Source of the DNA: Dama dama
Lineage: Eukaryota > Chordata > Mammalia > Artiodactyla > Cervidae
Assembly (NCBI RefSeq): GCF_033118175.1
Contig: NC_083692.1
Coordinates: 91,058,501 to 91,122,500 of the forward strand
DNA: 64,000 nucleotides
Reading direction: 5' to 3'
Shown here: positions 23,401-35,240 of the stretch, one piece after another
Numbering within the stretch: the first letter of the stretch is position 1
How the letters are laid out: each line of letters begins with the position of its first letter
Notes under the pieces: generated by a model
Database searches by the model: none
Seen by the model: only the letters and a program-made list of their open reading frames with translations
What the model was told of the DNA's origin: nothing
Made by a program: the position numbers and the translations under genes

Positions 23401-24751
23401 CTCATTTCTTCATTTGTCTTTTTTCCTGACTCTCTTATTTGTTTTTAAGATATTGGGGCTGAGAGTGATTTAATGATTTGTGAAGATCACACATATCTTT
23501 ATTGGAGCCTTTATTGGACTTGAACATGGGTCCCTGCTCTTTACCTAATCTCCTCTTTTCACTATCTCACCCCACTCTCTATCATTTGGTCATATCAACA
23601 CTAATAGTAGTTTGTCCTCTGGCAATTGATACTGCTTAGGCAAAGAACCAAGCAACAGAATTTTAACTGGTCCTTTGCATGGCCCAGCATCTTAGTGCTC
23701 CTTTCCCATTATCCAGTGGTGATGCTTATAGAGATATAGAACATAGTTGGGTGCCTTTAGTTACATTAATTAGCTAATTAATTAAATTTGTTTTCAGCAT
23801 CATATCCTCCTTAAAATGTTCTATTCTGTTCCTTAAAAATGTTTCTAAGAATCAGAACATGTTATTCAAAGGCTATTTATTCACTTTAACAACTGCTCAC
23901 TATTTCATGGTGATGACAGCCGATGGGTTTTTCTACCATATTTTAAAGAAGAGACTAATTAGATGGAGTGAGCCTCTGTGCTCTCCAAATTAATCCCAAA
24001 GCGCTAATGCTAATAGATTTAGACCATTGCCTTGTATGGTTAAAGTAGGCCTCCAGTAAATATTTGTTAAATAAATGTCATGATGCCACAATGAAGGGAG
24101 AGGATTTGCAGGGAAAGCTGGTTCAATTGTTTGATTTAGCAGGGGAAAATAAGCAGTATTTTCCACATTATAGCCTCTGTGGAAATTGATTTTATTGGTC
24201 TCATTCTTCATGTCTGAGGCTTTGGGATGCAGCATCCTTGGGAGGAGACGTGGATAAATCTCTCCAAAAGAATGGACATGGCGAGTGCAATCAGCCTTTC
24301 TGGTTGGATGTTGAAGGGAGCCAAGATTTGAGCTCTTTTGATCAAAGCAGCTTGCTTCCCCACTCTACTGTGGGAGGCTCTGAAAAGGAGTTCTTCAAAC
24401 AACAGGAAACTATTTGGCCTTTCAACATCATTTCTTTTCAACAATGACCCTTGAGTAAATCACTGAGTTTTCCTGGGCTTCATCTTCCTCTCGTCAACAT
24501 CAATAGAGTCAAACCAGAAGAGTTATTCTCCCTGGGCTCTAAGATGCTGTATTTCTATTTTCATTGGAAAGAAAATCTGGAAAAATAAATTGAGCTGATC
24601 TAAGAGTTATATGTACATACTCTATTTTAAATCAGATCCTCACAGTCATTAAAGTTGATGGAAAACTTGAATAGATTTTCCCCCTCTTTCTAGTTTTGAC
24701 TTCAGTCATCTCTAACTTGAAATTTCAGTTTACAACCTCAATTAGGAAGAA

Positions 24752-25138
24752 AGCTAAGTGCCGAAGAATTGATGCTTTTGAACTGTGGTGTTGGAGAAGA
24801 CTCTTGAGAGTCCCTTGGACTGCAAGGAGATCCAACCAGTCTGTCCTAAAGGAAATCAGTCCTGAATATTCATTGGAAGGACTGATGTTGAAGTTGAGAC
24901 TCCAATACTTTGACTACCGGATGCGAAGAACTGACTTATTGGAAAAGACCCTGATGCTGGGAAAGATTGAAGGCAGGAGGAGAAGGGGACAACAGAGGAT
25001 GAGATTGTTGGATGGCATCACCGACTCAATGGACATGAGTTTGAGCAAACTCTGGGAATTGGTGATGGACAGGGAGGCCTGGCGTGCTGCGGTTCATGGG
25101 GTTGCAAAGAGTCAGACACGACTGAGCCAATGAACTGA
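24752..25138 (+). repeat. BovB 3' fragment, sense
   Basis: 5'-truncated BovB. The frame at 24750-25133 gives the ORF C-terminus (FELWCWRRLLRVPWTARRSN, then RMRLLDGITDSMDMSL) and ends at a gagccaatgaactgaac tail. The conserved protein reads without stops here, but the element lacks its RT domain. Confidence 0.9.
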
Positions 25139-25218
25139 ACCTCAACTATGCATTCAACATGGTGTATATCTCATATGTATGGTTAGATTCTCATGTGAGA
25201 GTACCAAAAGGATTTTTT

Positions 25219-25430
25219 ATTGCTGTTGTTCAGTCACTAAGTTATGTCTGACTGTCTGTGACCTCATGGACTGCAGCACACCAGGCTTCCCTGTCCTTTG
25301 CTGTCTCCCAGAGTTTGCTCAGATTCATGTCCATTGAGTGGGTGATGCTGTCCAACCATCTCATCCTTTGCTGCCCCCTTCTCCTTTTGCCCTCAGTCTT
25401 TCCCGGCATCAGGGTCTTTTCCAACGAGTT
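25219..25430 (-). repeat. BovB 3' fragment, antisense
   Basis: gttcagtcactaagttatgt through gcatcagggtcttttccaac, the reverse complement of the BovB end. It lies tail to tail with the sense copy 80 bases to the left. Confidence 0.85.
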
Positions 25431-25659
25431 GTCTCTATTTCCTGTCAACTGAATATTTGATTTCTCTTGGTTAATGTGGTCATGTTATCTGCCTGCCCAC
25501 CAATCTTTGACTATCTTTCCTATGTTTGGGGGTAATTACCCCCATTCTAGAAGTCTTGTCTCCTCAAGTTAAACACTGCCCGCCCCCCACCACCACCAAT
25601 TCATTTTCCCAGCTTTTCTGACAGCTAGGATTAGCAGGCCCATGACTGAGGGCCTGCTA

Positions 25660-25970
25660 ATCAGATACATCAACTTGAGAGCATGAGTGAGAAGCAGTGG
25701 GTGTATTGAAGCAGGCATCATGTAGACCCCTTATTTGAAATGGGTGTGGCCAAAGCAGCAGTGATGGAGGGAGGTGGTCCTCATATTTGGTGTCAGCAGT
25801 GGGCTCACCCATGGAATGGTTTGACTGTTCCTTGTTAAGATCAGTCTGACTGTCATCCTCCTGAAGTTTCTTTGAACTTCTGAATAGTCTTTAATAAACC
25901 TTTTCCTGCTTAAACTTGATAGAATGGGTTCTGTTGCTGGCACACCAGAACACTGGCTGATAGAATTTAT
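25660..25970 (+). repeat. Possible old LTR end
   Basis: Features of an old mammalian LTR 3' part: an AATAAA-like taataaacc near 25890, then ggttctgttgctggcac and a aacactggctgatagaattt end. The family is not certain, and no viral coding sequence is present around it. Confidence 0.3.
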
Positions 25971-25984
25971 TTCTAAGATAAGTC

Positions 25985-27717
25985 TCTCATGTGTCCAGGG
26001 TTTAAATATTTACTTTCCAAGGCAAAAAATAATCTTCAAATTATCTGTTCTTAAACTCAATTTTTTAAGTTCATAAAATAATATAACTGTTCTTTTTTCT
26101 GTTGCTTTATGTGTAATATTAGGTTGTCTATTTGATGTTTCTATTTCTTCTTGAGGTAAGATTATATTGCTGTAAACTTCCCTCTTAGAACTGCTTTTGC
26201 TGCATCCCATAGATTTTGAGTCATTGGTTTTCATTGTTATTTGTTTCTAGGAATCTTTTTATTTGCCCTTTCATTTTTTTAGTAACCTGTTGTTTATTTA
26301 GAAACACATTTTTAATCTCCATGTGTTCATGTGTTTTTTTTTACAGTTCTTCCCCTGTAATTGACATCTAGTCTCCAAGCGTTTTCATCTGAAAATATAC
26401 TTGCTATGATTTCAATTTTCTTAATTTACCAAGGCTTGATTTGTGATTCAAGATGTGATCCTGGAGAATGTTCCATGTTCACTTAAGAAGAAAGTGTTAT
26501 TTTTCTGAGTTTGGATGGACTGTCCTGAAGATATCAGTTAGGTTCATCTGATCTAATGTGTCATTTAAGGCTTGTGTTTCCTTATGAATTTTCTGTTTTG
26601 GTTATCTGTCCATTGGTGTAAATGGGGTGTTAAAATCCCCTACTATTATTGTGTTACTGTTGATTTCCCCTTTTATATCTGTTAGTGTTTGCCTTGTGTA
26701 TTGAGGTACTCCAGTGTTGGTTGAATAAATATTTACAGTTGTGTCTTCTTCTTGGATTGATTCCTTGATCATTATGTACTGTCCTTCCTTATCTCTTATA
26801 ATCTTCTTTGTTTTCTCTAAAGAAGACACACATATGGCTAGTAAACACATGAAAATGCTCAACATCACTTATTATTGGAGTAAGGCAAATCAAAAACTAC
26901 AATGAGGTATCACCTCACACCTGTCAGAATGGCCATCATCAAAAAAATCTACAAACAATAAATGCTGGAGAGGATGCGGAGAAAATGGAACCCTCTTATA
27001 CTGTTGGTGGGAATGTAAATTGATACAGTATGGAGAACAGTATGGAGATTTCTTAAAAAATTAGGAATAAAGCTACCATAAGACCCAGCAATCTAAGCTG
27101 GGTATATACCCTGAAAAATCACAGTTCTGAAAGACCCATGTACCCCAGTGTTCATTGCAGCACTTTTTACAACAGCCAGGACATGGAAGCAACCTAGATG
27201 TCCATTAATAGATGAATGGATTAAGAAGTTGTGGTGTATATATATACAATGGAATATCACTCAGCCATAGAAAGGAACAAATCTGAGTCCATTATAGTGA
27301 GGTGGATGAACATAGAACTGTTATACAGAGTTAAGTATGTGTCAAAAAGAGAAAGATAAATATGATATATTACATATATATGGAATCTAGAAAAATGATA
27401 CCATTTGCAGGGCAGCCCTAGAGACACAGACATGGAGAACAGACTCGGGGACGCAGCGGAAGGAAAGGGTGGGACAAATCGAGAGAATAGCGTTGAAACA
27501 TATACAGAAAACAGATAGCCAGTCAGAACTTGCTGTATGATGCAGGGAGCTCAAGCCAGTGCTCTGTGATGACCTAGAGGGGTGGGGTGGGGTAGGAGGT
27601 GGGACGGAGGGGACCTGTGTATACCGATGGCTGATTCATGACAATGTATGGCAGAAACCAACACAACATTGTAAAGCAATTATCTCCCAATTAAAAATAA
27701 ATAAATTCTAAAAATAT
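25985..27717. mobile_element. L1 insertion with 5' inversion (twin priming)
   Basis: The left part (25985 to about 26818) is antisense L1 ORF2; the minus strand still reads an endonuclease-domain stretch (IIVGDFNTPFTPMDR) near 26610-26650. The right part (about 26820-27717) is sense L1: the end of ORF2, the 3' UTR (aacagtatggagatttctta, ggaatatcactcagccatag) and an AATAAATAAAT tail. Antisense internal sequence joined to a sense 3' end is the signature of twin priming. Confidence 0.78.
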
Positions 27718-27874
27718 GATGCTTTAGTAACAGTTTTTTATTCATTCAGCAAATCTTGTCCTCAGAGCTAAAAAGGTGATTAGTAAGTCACAAGCCCTAT
27801 CTTTGAAAGCTCACATCTGTTTCAAAGCTGAGCCTCTATTGCTGGATGACTTAATAATTATGAGAGTGCATAAC

Positions 27875-28090
27875 ATTAATGAGCACTTATACTGCTCCAG
27901 ACACATGTGTTAACTCATTGAATTGTCCCAGTAATTCTATAAGTAAGTATAGCTCTTATTCCTACAGATGAGGAAAACAAGGAATGTCTCTTACACTAAG
28001 CTGCTTGTTCAAGGCCAGATAGTACACAGCAGAACTGAGATTCAACCTCAGGTGGTCTGTCCCCAGACCACACATCCTTAACAACACTCC
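27875..28090 (+). repeat. MIR
   Basis: gagcacttatactgctccag, gttaactcattgaattgtcc, tacagatgaggaaaacaagg and agaactgagattcaacctca follow the MIR consensus order. Confidence 0.85.
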
Positions 28091-28369
28091 ATGGCAATAA
28101 GCTTGTGCCACTGTGAGACTTTCAACTTTGATAATACTATCAATATTCATCATGTTTAAAACTGCTTCCCTCATTATAAGATTGAGAATCAGCTATCACG
28201 ATTAGAGCAGGAGAGAGTCAAGACTCCTCCCCCGATCTTTTTTTCTTAAAGATAAAACAACCCCCAGATGGGCGATAATCTTTCCTTCAGTTTCCAGGGG
28301 TACAGCTAAGAGGAATCAGAACTTTCAAAAATATGATTTAAGTCTTATGCCTCTCTTTCCTTCCCTGGC

Positions 28370-28640
28370 ATCTTTGTGGCTTATTCTCAATGCAGCAACC
28401 AAAGTAATCCCGTCCTCTCTTGGTTCAAAACTCTCCAGTGTCCTCACATATGATTCAGAGTAAAAGCCAAAATCTTTGTTAAGACTGCCAAGTCCTGACA
28501 TAACGAGACCTTCCTAACTTCCAGATCTCAGCTCCTGTGACTTTCTCATTGTGTCTCCTGGTTCCTCTGCTGTTCCTCGAAAATGTGGGGCAAGCTGGCT
28601 GCCTTGGGCTTTGACCTTTGTGGACTTCTCCAACATATCC
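28370..28640 (-). repeat. L2-like old LINE fragment
   Basis: ctctccagtgtcctcacata, cagagtaaaagccaaaatct and tctgctgttcctcgaaaatg follow the order of the antisense L2 3' end. Diverged; family call is moderate. Confidence 0.5.
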
Positions 28641-29227
28641 ATGTGTCGTCATCCTTATCTCCTCCAAGTTTTTTCTTGAAAATAACCTTTTGAGTAAGGG
28701 GTCTCTCTTACTAAAATTTCAGCCTCACCTCACTGATACAGGCTCTAGGATGACCAACTTTGGGCTAGGAGAGAGGGAGTTTCCCAGGACATAGGACTTT
28801 TAGTGCTAAAACTGGGTTTGTCCCAGGCCAACCAGGCCAGTTAATCACACTGTGAATTTCTAGAACAGTGTCTGACTCATAGCAGCCTTAATAAATATTT
28901 ATTGAAGAGAACAAATGAATGAATGAATAAGTAGGTAAGAGAAACAAGTACTTTTAGAAGGGAGTGAAAAGGATTATTTATTGCCCTTGAAGTCAGAAAA
29001 TATAGGTATATCTGTTCATCATATCCATTTTTAAGGCTTCTTCAACATGGAAAGAAGCCCACATTGCATGAATGGGGAACCAATATTTCTTAATCTATTA
29101 AACAGAAAGGTATGATTTATCATTTTGCTGTTACCAAAAGTAGTTTGTAATCGTGGGTTCCACACTCATCTTCTCCAGAAACAGTTAAAATGGCTATGTT
29201 GGCTGTACTTGTTTTTAGACTTCAAAA

Positions 29228-29606
29228 TGGTTTCCACATTTAAAAAAATATTTATATATTTATTTTTGGGTGCTCTGAGCCTTCATTACCGTGCATGGGT
29301 TTTCTCTAGTGGCAGAGAGTAGGAGCTATTCTCTAATAGCGGTGTGCAGGCTTCTCACTGCAGTGGCTTCTCTTGTTGCGAAGCACAGGCTCTTGAGGTT
29401 CGCGGGCTTCCGTAGCTGTGGCCCATGGGCTCGGGAGTCGAGACTCGGGGGCTCCAGAGTGCAGGCTCCATAGTTGTGGTGCACAGGCTTAGTTGCCCCG
29501 TCATGTGGGATCCTCCCAGATTAGGGACTGAACCAGTGTCCCCGTCCCTGGCAGGTGGGTTCCTGACCACTGGACAACCAGCGAAGCCCTGGTTTCCACG
29601 TTTTAA
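29228..29606 (-). repeat. CHR-type SINE with long TSD
   Basis: Cetartiodactyl tRNA-derived SINE, antisense: cttctcactgcagtggcttc, gttgcgaagcacaggctctt and gaccactggacaaccagcga. tggtttccacatttaaa (29228-29244) recurs as tggtttccacgttttaaa from 29590, giving the element 29245-29589. Confidence 0.88.
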
Positions 29607-29880
29607 ATGGCAACAATGTATTTTTACAGGTGCAGTTTTTCCCATTGGTAATGGTCCTGAGTGCAAACTCCCCGCTCTACCCTAACGCTTCTTCTAGCTA
29701 CTCCAGCCAGAATCTGCCTGGAGTTGCTTCCCTAGCCGTTCTTGTATAATGTGCTGTTCCGGTTCCCAATGCCTCTTATTTTCTTGCACCAGTCTCTCCA
29801 ACATCATCTTCTTCAAACGAACACAATCTGCTGCTGGTCTGTCATATATCATGTACTTGTTCCTCAACATGTTTTTGGCA

Positions 29881-30231
29881 AAGTGAAATGAAGTGAAAGT
29901 TGCTCAGTTGTGTCCAATTCTTTGTGACCCCATGGACTGTATAGTTCTAATAATTCTACATTAGACTGTAATAGTTCTAATATAATTCTCCAGGCCAGAA
30001 TACTGGAATGGGTAGCCTTTCCCTTCTCCAGAGGACCTTCCCAACCCAGGGACTGAACCCAGGTCTCCCGCATTGCAGGCCAATTCTTTACCAGCTGAGC
30101 CACCAAGGAAGCCCAAGAATACTGGAGTGGGTAGCCCATCCCTTCTCTAGTTGGTCTTCCTGACCCAGGAATTGAACCAGGGTCTCTTGCATTGCAGGCG
30201 GATTCTTTACCAACTGAGCTATCAGGGAAGA
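29881..30231 (-). repeat. Compound Bov-tA SINE with internal expansion
   Basis: Antisense SINE whose tRNA-like head occurs twice (29997-30115 and 30116-30231). Between actgtatagttc and attctccagg at 29936-29992 there is an extra AT-rich piece in which variants of tagttctaataattct recur. Confidence 0.8.
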
Positions 30232-30324
30232 GAATTCAACAAAGCAGCATAAAGACAGTGACTTACTCATCTTTGCATCCCTTGACCTTAGCATGGTTTG
30301 TACACTCACTCGCCCACTCATTCA

Positions 30325-30440
30325 TTCATTCAACATATCTTTTTTCAGTTCTACAATATGTCAGGTACTGGGAATACATCAATTAACAAGACATCTTCTA
30401 TGCCCCCTCTAGTGGGGACAGGCAAGTAAACAGGAATGAT
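30325..30440 (+). repeat. Old interspersed repeat (family unassigned)
   Basis: attcattcaacatatctttt, atgtcaggtactgggaatac and ccctctagtggggacaggca follow a pattern shared with 40235-40375 and with the repeat split around 60184-60491. It is an old mammalian repeat; I cannot name the family. Confidence 0.5.
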
Positions 30441-31373
30441 CAGGAGAGTATTAAAACTACATTGTACTTACTCACGATAAATATAGGGTACTACAGTAGC
30501 ACATAGAAGTGGGTGGCAGTAACTATCAGAAATCAAGTACTAGGAAAATGTTTAACAAATGGATGAGTGAGTGGTTGAGTGAATGAATGAATGAATATAA
30601 CTGGTATGGGAGCACAGAATCTTCAAGGTGAATAGTCACCATCACATGGAAAGATGCTTCTCCAATTTCAGTATTTTGAAAAGGTCAGCTCATATGAATC
30701 CATATCATGAAAAATACAACTTTTATTTCCCCCTCTCCCTTCTTCTCTCCTTTCTCTTCTGACCAAATAGAAGAATGAAATGAAATATGGTTGTCAGAAT
30801 GCCAGCAATGCCTGAGTCAGCAGGGCCCCGTCTACTTTGTGCAAGACTCTAATAACTCTGATGTCAGCATTTTCATTATTGATTAGACAGAATATCTGAT
30901 CATCTTCAAGGCAGCAGGCTGTACAGCCAAAAGGGGTTGCTTAACTCTGCTTACGATTTTGCTCAAGGGTATCAAATTCTGGCTGTGTTCACTGCAAAGA
31001 AGGAACTGTTTTTCCAGCTGAATTTTGCCTCTCAGCTTCAGCACGTCTCTTCGATCCCCTGTGATTGCTTCCATGCCAGCTATCTGCAGGTCTGCATTGC
31101 TGATGCTACACACAGCACAGCAGGGTTTATCCCAGGGCCATCTACTGTTCCTGGTAACTCCCCAGTAAGGTAAACATCTGCTGTGGAACTGGAAAGAGCT
31201 GGTTCAAACCAGTTGTTCTTAGTTTCACTGATCATTTTTAACTTTTTTTTTTTTTTTTTTAGAAACCTAATAGCTAAAGAAAGAAAGTTGCCAAAAGCAA
31301 CTAACAATCTAGATTCTGATAAAACCTGGAACACAGAAAAGCAGGACCAAAATGCTTTCTTTTTTTTTTCCTC

Positions 31374-31470
31374 CATTTATTTTTATTAGTTGGAGGCTAA
31401 TTACTTTACAATATTGTAGTGGTGACATGAATCAGCCATGGATTTACATCCCTGTACCAAGTCAGAACCT
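31374..31470 (-). repeat. Short L1 3' end, antisense
   Basis: A T-rich run (tail) followed by tagttggaggctaattactt and gaatcagccatggatttaca, the extreme 3' end of a young ruminant L1. Confidence 0.8.
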
Positions 31471-31514
31471 GTAAGAATTTTGCTTTTGAAGAAAAGCCTC
31501 ATTTTTCCCTAATT

Positions 31515-31840
31515 TTAAAATTTATTTTTAATTGGAGAATAATTGCTTTACAATATTGTGTTGGCTTCTGCCATAAAACATTGTGAATCAGCCGCAAGTA
31601 CACATACGTCTCCTCCCTCCTCAACCTTCCCCCATCCCGCACCCCATTCCACCCCCTAGGCTGTCGGAGCACTGGGCTGAGCTCCCTGTGCCCATAGAGC
31701 CACTTCCCCCGGCTCTCTGTTTCACACACGGCAGTGTATATGTGTCAACACTGCTCTCTCAGTTCAGCCCACTGCCTTCTTCTCCCGCCGTGTCCAAAGT
31801 CTGTCCCCTACGTCTGCGTCGCTCTTCCTCATTTCTATAT
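31515..31840 (-). repeat. L1 3' UTR, antisense
   Basis: ttttaattggagaataattg, gaatcagccgcaagtacaca, ctgtcggagcactgggctga and cacggcagtgtatatgtgtc are artiodactyl L1 3'-UTR landmarks. Confidence 0.85.
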
Positions 31841-32066
31841 GCTAAAATAGTTAAAGTGAATCATAAATAGTAATTTAACATTTTAGAATGTATCAAAAAA
31901 TTCATATGCATCTTTGAAAAGTAAGGACAAAATTAATTCAGATTCCTTAATACCCAGTCCATATTAAATTTTACCCAAGTTGTACCTAAAAGGCCTTTTA
32001 TAGTATGTCTGTCAAACCTAGGATCCAATCCAAAACTATGTGTTGCATTGGTTCGTTTTATACACG

Positions 32067-32278
32067 TGTCTGTGTGTTAGTCCCTTAGTTGTGTCCAACT
32101 CTCTGTGACCCCGTGGAATGTGGCCAGCCAGGCTCCTCTGTCCATGGGATTCTCCAGGCAAGAATACTGGAGTGGATTGCCATTCCCTCCTCCAGGGGAT
32201 CTTCCCGGCCCAGGGATAGAACCCGGGTCTCCTGCATTGCAGGCAGGTTCTTTACCATCTGAGCCACCAGGGAAGCCC
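32067..32278 (-). repeat. Bov-tA SINE
   Basis: Antisense, complete from gtgtgttagtcccttagttg to gagccaccagggaagccctt; ttttata on both sides may be the remains of a target duplication. Confidence 0.9.
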
Positions 32279-33277
32279 TTTATAAATGTCAGCTCTCCCA
32301 ATACACTGACTTGTGCAATGGACCAAGCCAGCTGTCCTGTAAAATATATGATTCACCCGATTGCTTCCTTGCAGTATTATTTACCTTGTTCCTAACCATC
32401 TGTATTTTCTCTACATTGGAAGTGAGCTCCAAAGGCTTGATTAGAGTCCAGTCAGGCACCCTTGGCTGGTACATCATTGATTAAGAGTGTTTCTCACTCT
32501 GTATCATGACAGGAAACTCATAATAACCGATTTTCCCTCTTACAATCAGAAATCTTGATATCAACTTTAAGATTATAAAAAAGAAAATTTTTTATTTCAT
32601 TGGAAAAGTAGTAACTACCCATATTAACATATTTGAACACTAAGAAAGGTATCAGAGAAAAGGAAGTCGTCTTCTACACTAAACTGTGAATCACAAGTTT
32701 CCCTTTCCTAAGAGGGAACCAATCCTCCCAGAAATATTCTACACCCACGTAATGAGAGCATGCTTTCCCTTACAACTTATCTTGGGGATCCTTCCATTTC
32801 CACACATGTTGAGCTCATGTAGTCTTTTTCTTTTTCATTTTTGAATACTTTTTAGATTGAAGTATAGTTGATTTACAAAGTTGTGTTAGTTTCAGATACA
32901 CAGCAAAGCGATTCAATTATACACATGTATATATGCATATATTCTTTTCCATTATAGATTATTAACATGATAAGTACAAGATACTGAATGTGGTTCCCTG
33001 TGCTATCCAGTAGGTTCTTCTTGTTTATTTTACATATAATATTGTGTGTATATTAATCCCAAACCCCTCTTCATTCTCCCCCACTTCCACTTTGGTAACC
33101 ACATGTTTGCTTCCTATTTTGTAACTAAGCTCATCTGTATCGTTTTATAACATACTACATATGAGCAGTATCACATGGTACACAGTGTGTGTTCTTTTGA
33201 ATGGCTCCGTGGTCATTATCCTGTACATGGTCCATAAATCACTTAACTAGTATTTCATTGATGGATGTTTTGGTGGT

Positions 33278-33560
33278 TTCCAGACTTGTGTGAGTAAGTA
33301 AGTGAAAGTCGCTCCGTCGTGTCCAATTCTTTGTGACCCCATGAACTATACAGTCCATGGAATTCTGCAGGCCAGAATACTAAAATAGGCAGCCTTAGAG
33401 CCTTCTTAGCGCAGTAGGCAGCGCGTCAGTCTCATAAAATAGGCAGCCTTTCCCTTCTCCAGGGGATCTTCCCAACCCAGGTAGCAAACCCAGGTCTTCT
33501 GCATTGCAGGCAGATTCTTTACCAGCTGAGCCACAAGGGAAGCCCTTCCAGACTTATGTG
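33278..33560 (-). repeat. Bov-tA SINE with 15-base TSD, host of a tRNA half
   Basis: Antisense SINE 33293-33545 bounded by ttccagacttgtgtg (33278-33292) and ttccagacttatgtg (33546-33560). It is interrupted by a 54-base addition: a tRNA-Met 5' half plus one copy of a 16-base duplication (33397-33450). Confidence 0.92.
33397..33437 (+). pseudogene. tRNA-Met 5' half (retro-inserted fragment)
   Basis: From 33400 the sequence gccttcttagcgcagtaggc is followed by agcgcgtcagtctcataa, the first half of elongator tRNA-Met(CAT) through the anticodon: acceptor strand, D arm with an A-box-like tagcgcagtagg, and the anticodon stem 5' strand. The anticodon 3' strand, T arm and 3' acceptor are absent, so it cannot fold or function as a tRNA. 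A perfect 16-base duplication, taaaataggcagcctt, lies at 33381-33396 and 33435-33450. There is no poly(A). The last three tRNA bases overlap the second duplication copy. Confidence 0.85.
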
Positions 33561-33900
33561 TTTTTGCACAAATATGAAAATAATTGTAGGTTACTTTCTT
33601 AGAAATGACATTGCTCATCCAAGGGTCTAGGAATTCTAAATTTGGATAGATATGGCCAAATTATTTTACAAATAGTTCCTACAAGTTTACAATTCTACAA
33701 AAAGATATGTATGATAGTATCTTTTCCTTTACATCCTCATCAATGTCAAGTATTGTCAAATTTTTTGTTTTTGTTAATAATAGATGAAAAAATGTCTTAT
33801 TGTTTTCATATGCATTTACCTAATTTTGAATGTGTTGCATATCTTTTCCTATATTTAATAGGTTAAGGAAATCTTTTTTTCTAATTTACAGGTTAAGGAA

Positions 33901-34988
33901 AATCTCCTTTGGTATATCAACTGTGTGTAAATATTTGTGGCAGGGTATTGGATTGCTTTATACACAATAATAATTTATAGATTAAAAAGAAAGAAAAAAA
34001 TTTTGTTCTTTCCCCCATGTTTTTCCTGCTTTGGAAAGGTGAAGAGCAAATACATTTCACACTTCCAATAAGGGTGCCTTTCAGGAACGTGGAACTCATT
34101 TCTCCATTATATTTTGTCTTATATATTGTTATATCGACAGAGCAAGAGGGAAAGAGGTTTTCCAGAAAATCTTAAAGGATAATAGACATGGGAGAATGTA
34201 GAGAGGAGATGGTGTGAGCTGCATGTGGGCTATGGGAGCTGTCAGCTAACCCTCAGAAGTTCCCCATGAAAGGAGAGGACCTGCTGCCTAGGAAGGAAAG
34301 AGTTAAGTTGGCCCAGGAGGTACCACGTTAAGGGATGTTGTGTCAGCGCTCAGAAGTTGCCTGAATTCTCTGTCAGTGCCTGCAGACTCACTACCATCAC
34401 CTCACATCCTCTCTACCAGGTGCCCTGTGCTTCCAGGGGCACCTGCCTCACAGCATCATATCCTATAGTGGGAAAGTGATCATCAGGCAAGGGTGATGAT
34501 GCTAGCGCTGACCCCAAGGCTTTGCTTTGTCCCTGGCTGTGTCCATCCCCCTGTTATAACGCCTGTGTGCCCAGGAACCCAGGGTGGAATTCTGAAAGCC
34601 AATCACATAGGCAAGCCCCTCACAGCATCTGCATAGATGGGAGGACGCTTGAACTAAGACAGCTCAAGACCCCTAACTGGAATAGTGGTTAAACCCTTGT
34701 TACACATTATTGCCACTTGACCTTACCTTTGTTTAGAGTATTTCAGGTTTTGTGCACACATTTAAAATTTTTATATGATGAAATTTATGTTTTTTTTTCT
34801 TTTATGGCTTTTCTTTTACAGATTTATGTTTCAGACTTTGATCAACTTTCAACTTATTCTAAGAGATCCAGTTTTTTCTTTCTAGGTGATTGATCAAATG
34901 TCCAATATTATTAAACAATTCAACTTTTCCTGACTGACCTGAAATATCTCCTAATCAATCCAGCTTTTCCTTACTGATTATCCCTTTA
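33901..34988. other. Intergenic DNA without recognised features
   Basis: 34150-34700 is less AT-rich and looks unique, but shows no exon with a sensible frame and splice sites. 35241-35690 is likewise unassigned. So are 28641-29227 and 30441-31373. Confidence 0.45.

Positions 34989-35050
<62 letters not shown>
34989..35050. repeat. (TC)n(AC)n compound microsatellite
   Basis: About 13 TC units run straight into about 18 AC units. It directly precedes a SINE. Confidence 0.96.
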
Positions 35051-35053
<3 letters not shown>

Positions 35054-35063
35054 TATATATATA

Positions 35064-35240
35064 GGCTTCCCAGGTGGTTTAGTGGTAATGAATCTGTCTG
35101 CCAAGGCAGGAGATGCAGGAGATGTGGGTTCGATCCCTAGGTCAGGAAGACCCCCTGGAGGAGGAAATGACAACCCATTCCAGTATTCTTGCCTGGGAAA
35201 TCCCATGGACAGAGGAGCCTAGCAGGCTATAGGCCATAGG
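35064..35240 (+). repeat. Bov-tA SINE, 3' shortened
   Basis: Sense copy from ggcttcccaggtggtttagt to ggccatagggttgcaaaat. It contains a short gcaggagat duplication near the tRNA-like B box. Confidence 0.85.

Larger units (their letters stand above)
32845..33900 (-). repeat. Old L1 antisense, split by a SINE
   Basis: Antisense L1 3' UTR from gattgaagtatagttgattt through gatactgaatgtggttccct; after the SINE the order continues with the ORF2-end type gatagatatggccaaattat near 33645. Confidence 0.7.

Noticed and set aside
33400..33437. Functional tRNA-Met gene
   Set aside because: Only the 5' half is present, with no T arm, B box or 3' acceptor strand; it cannot be a working tRNA gene.
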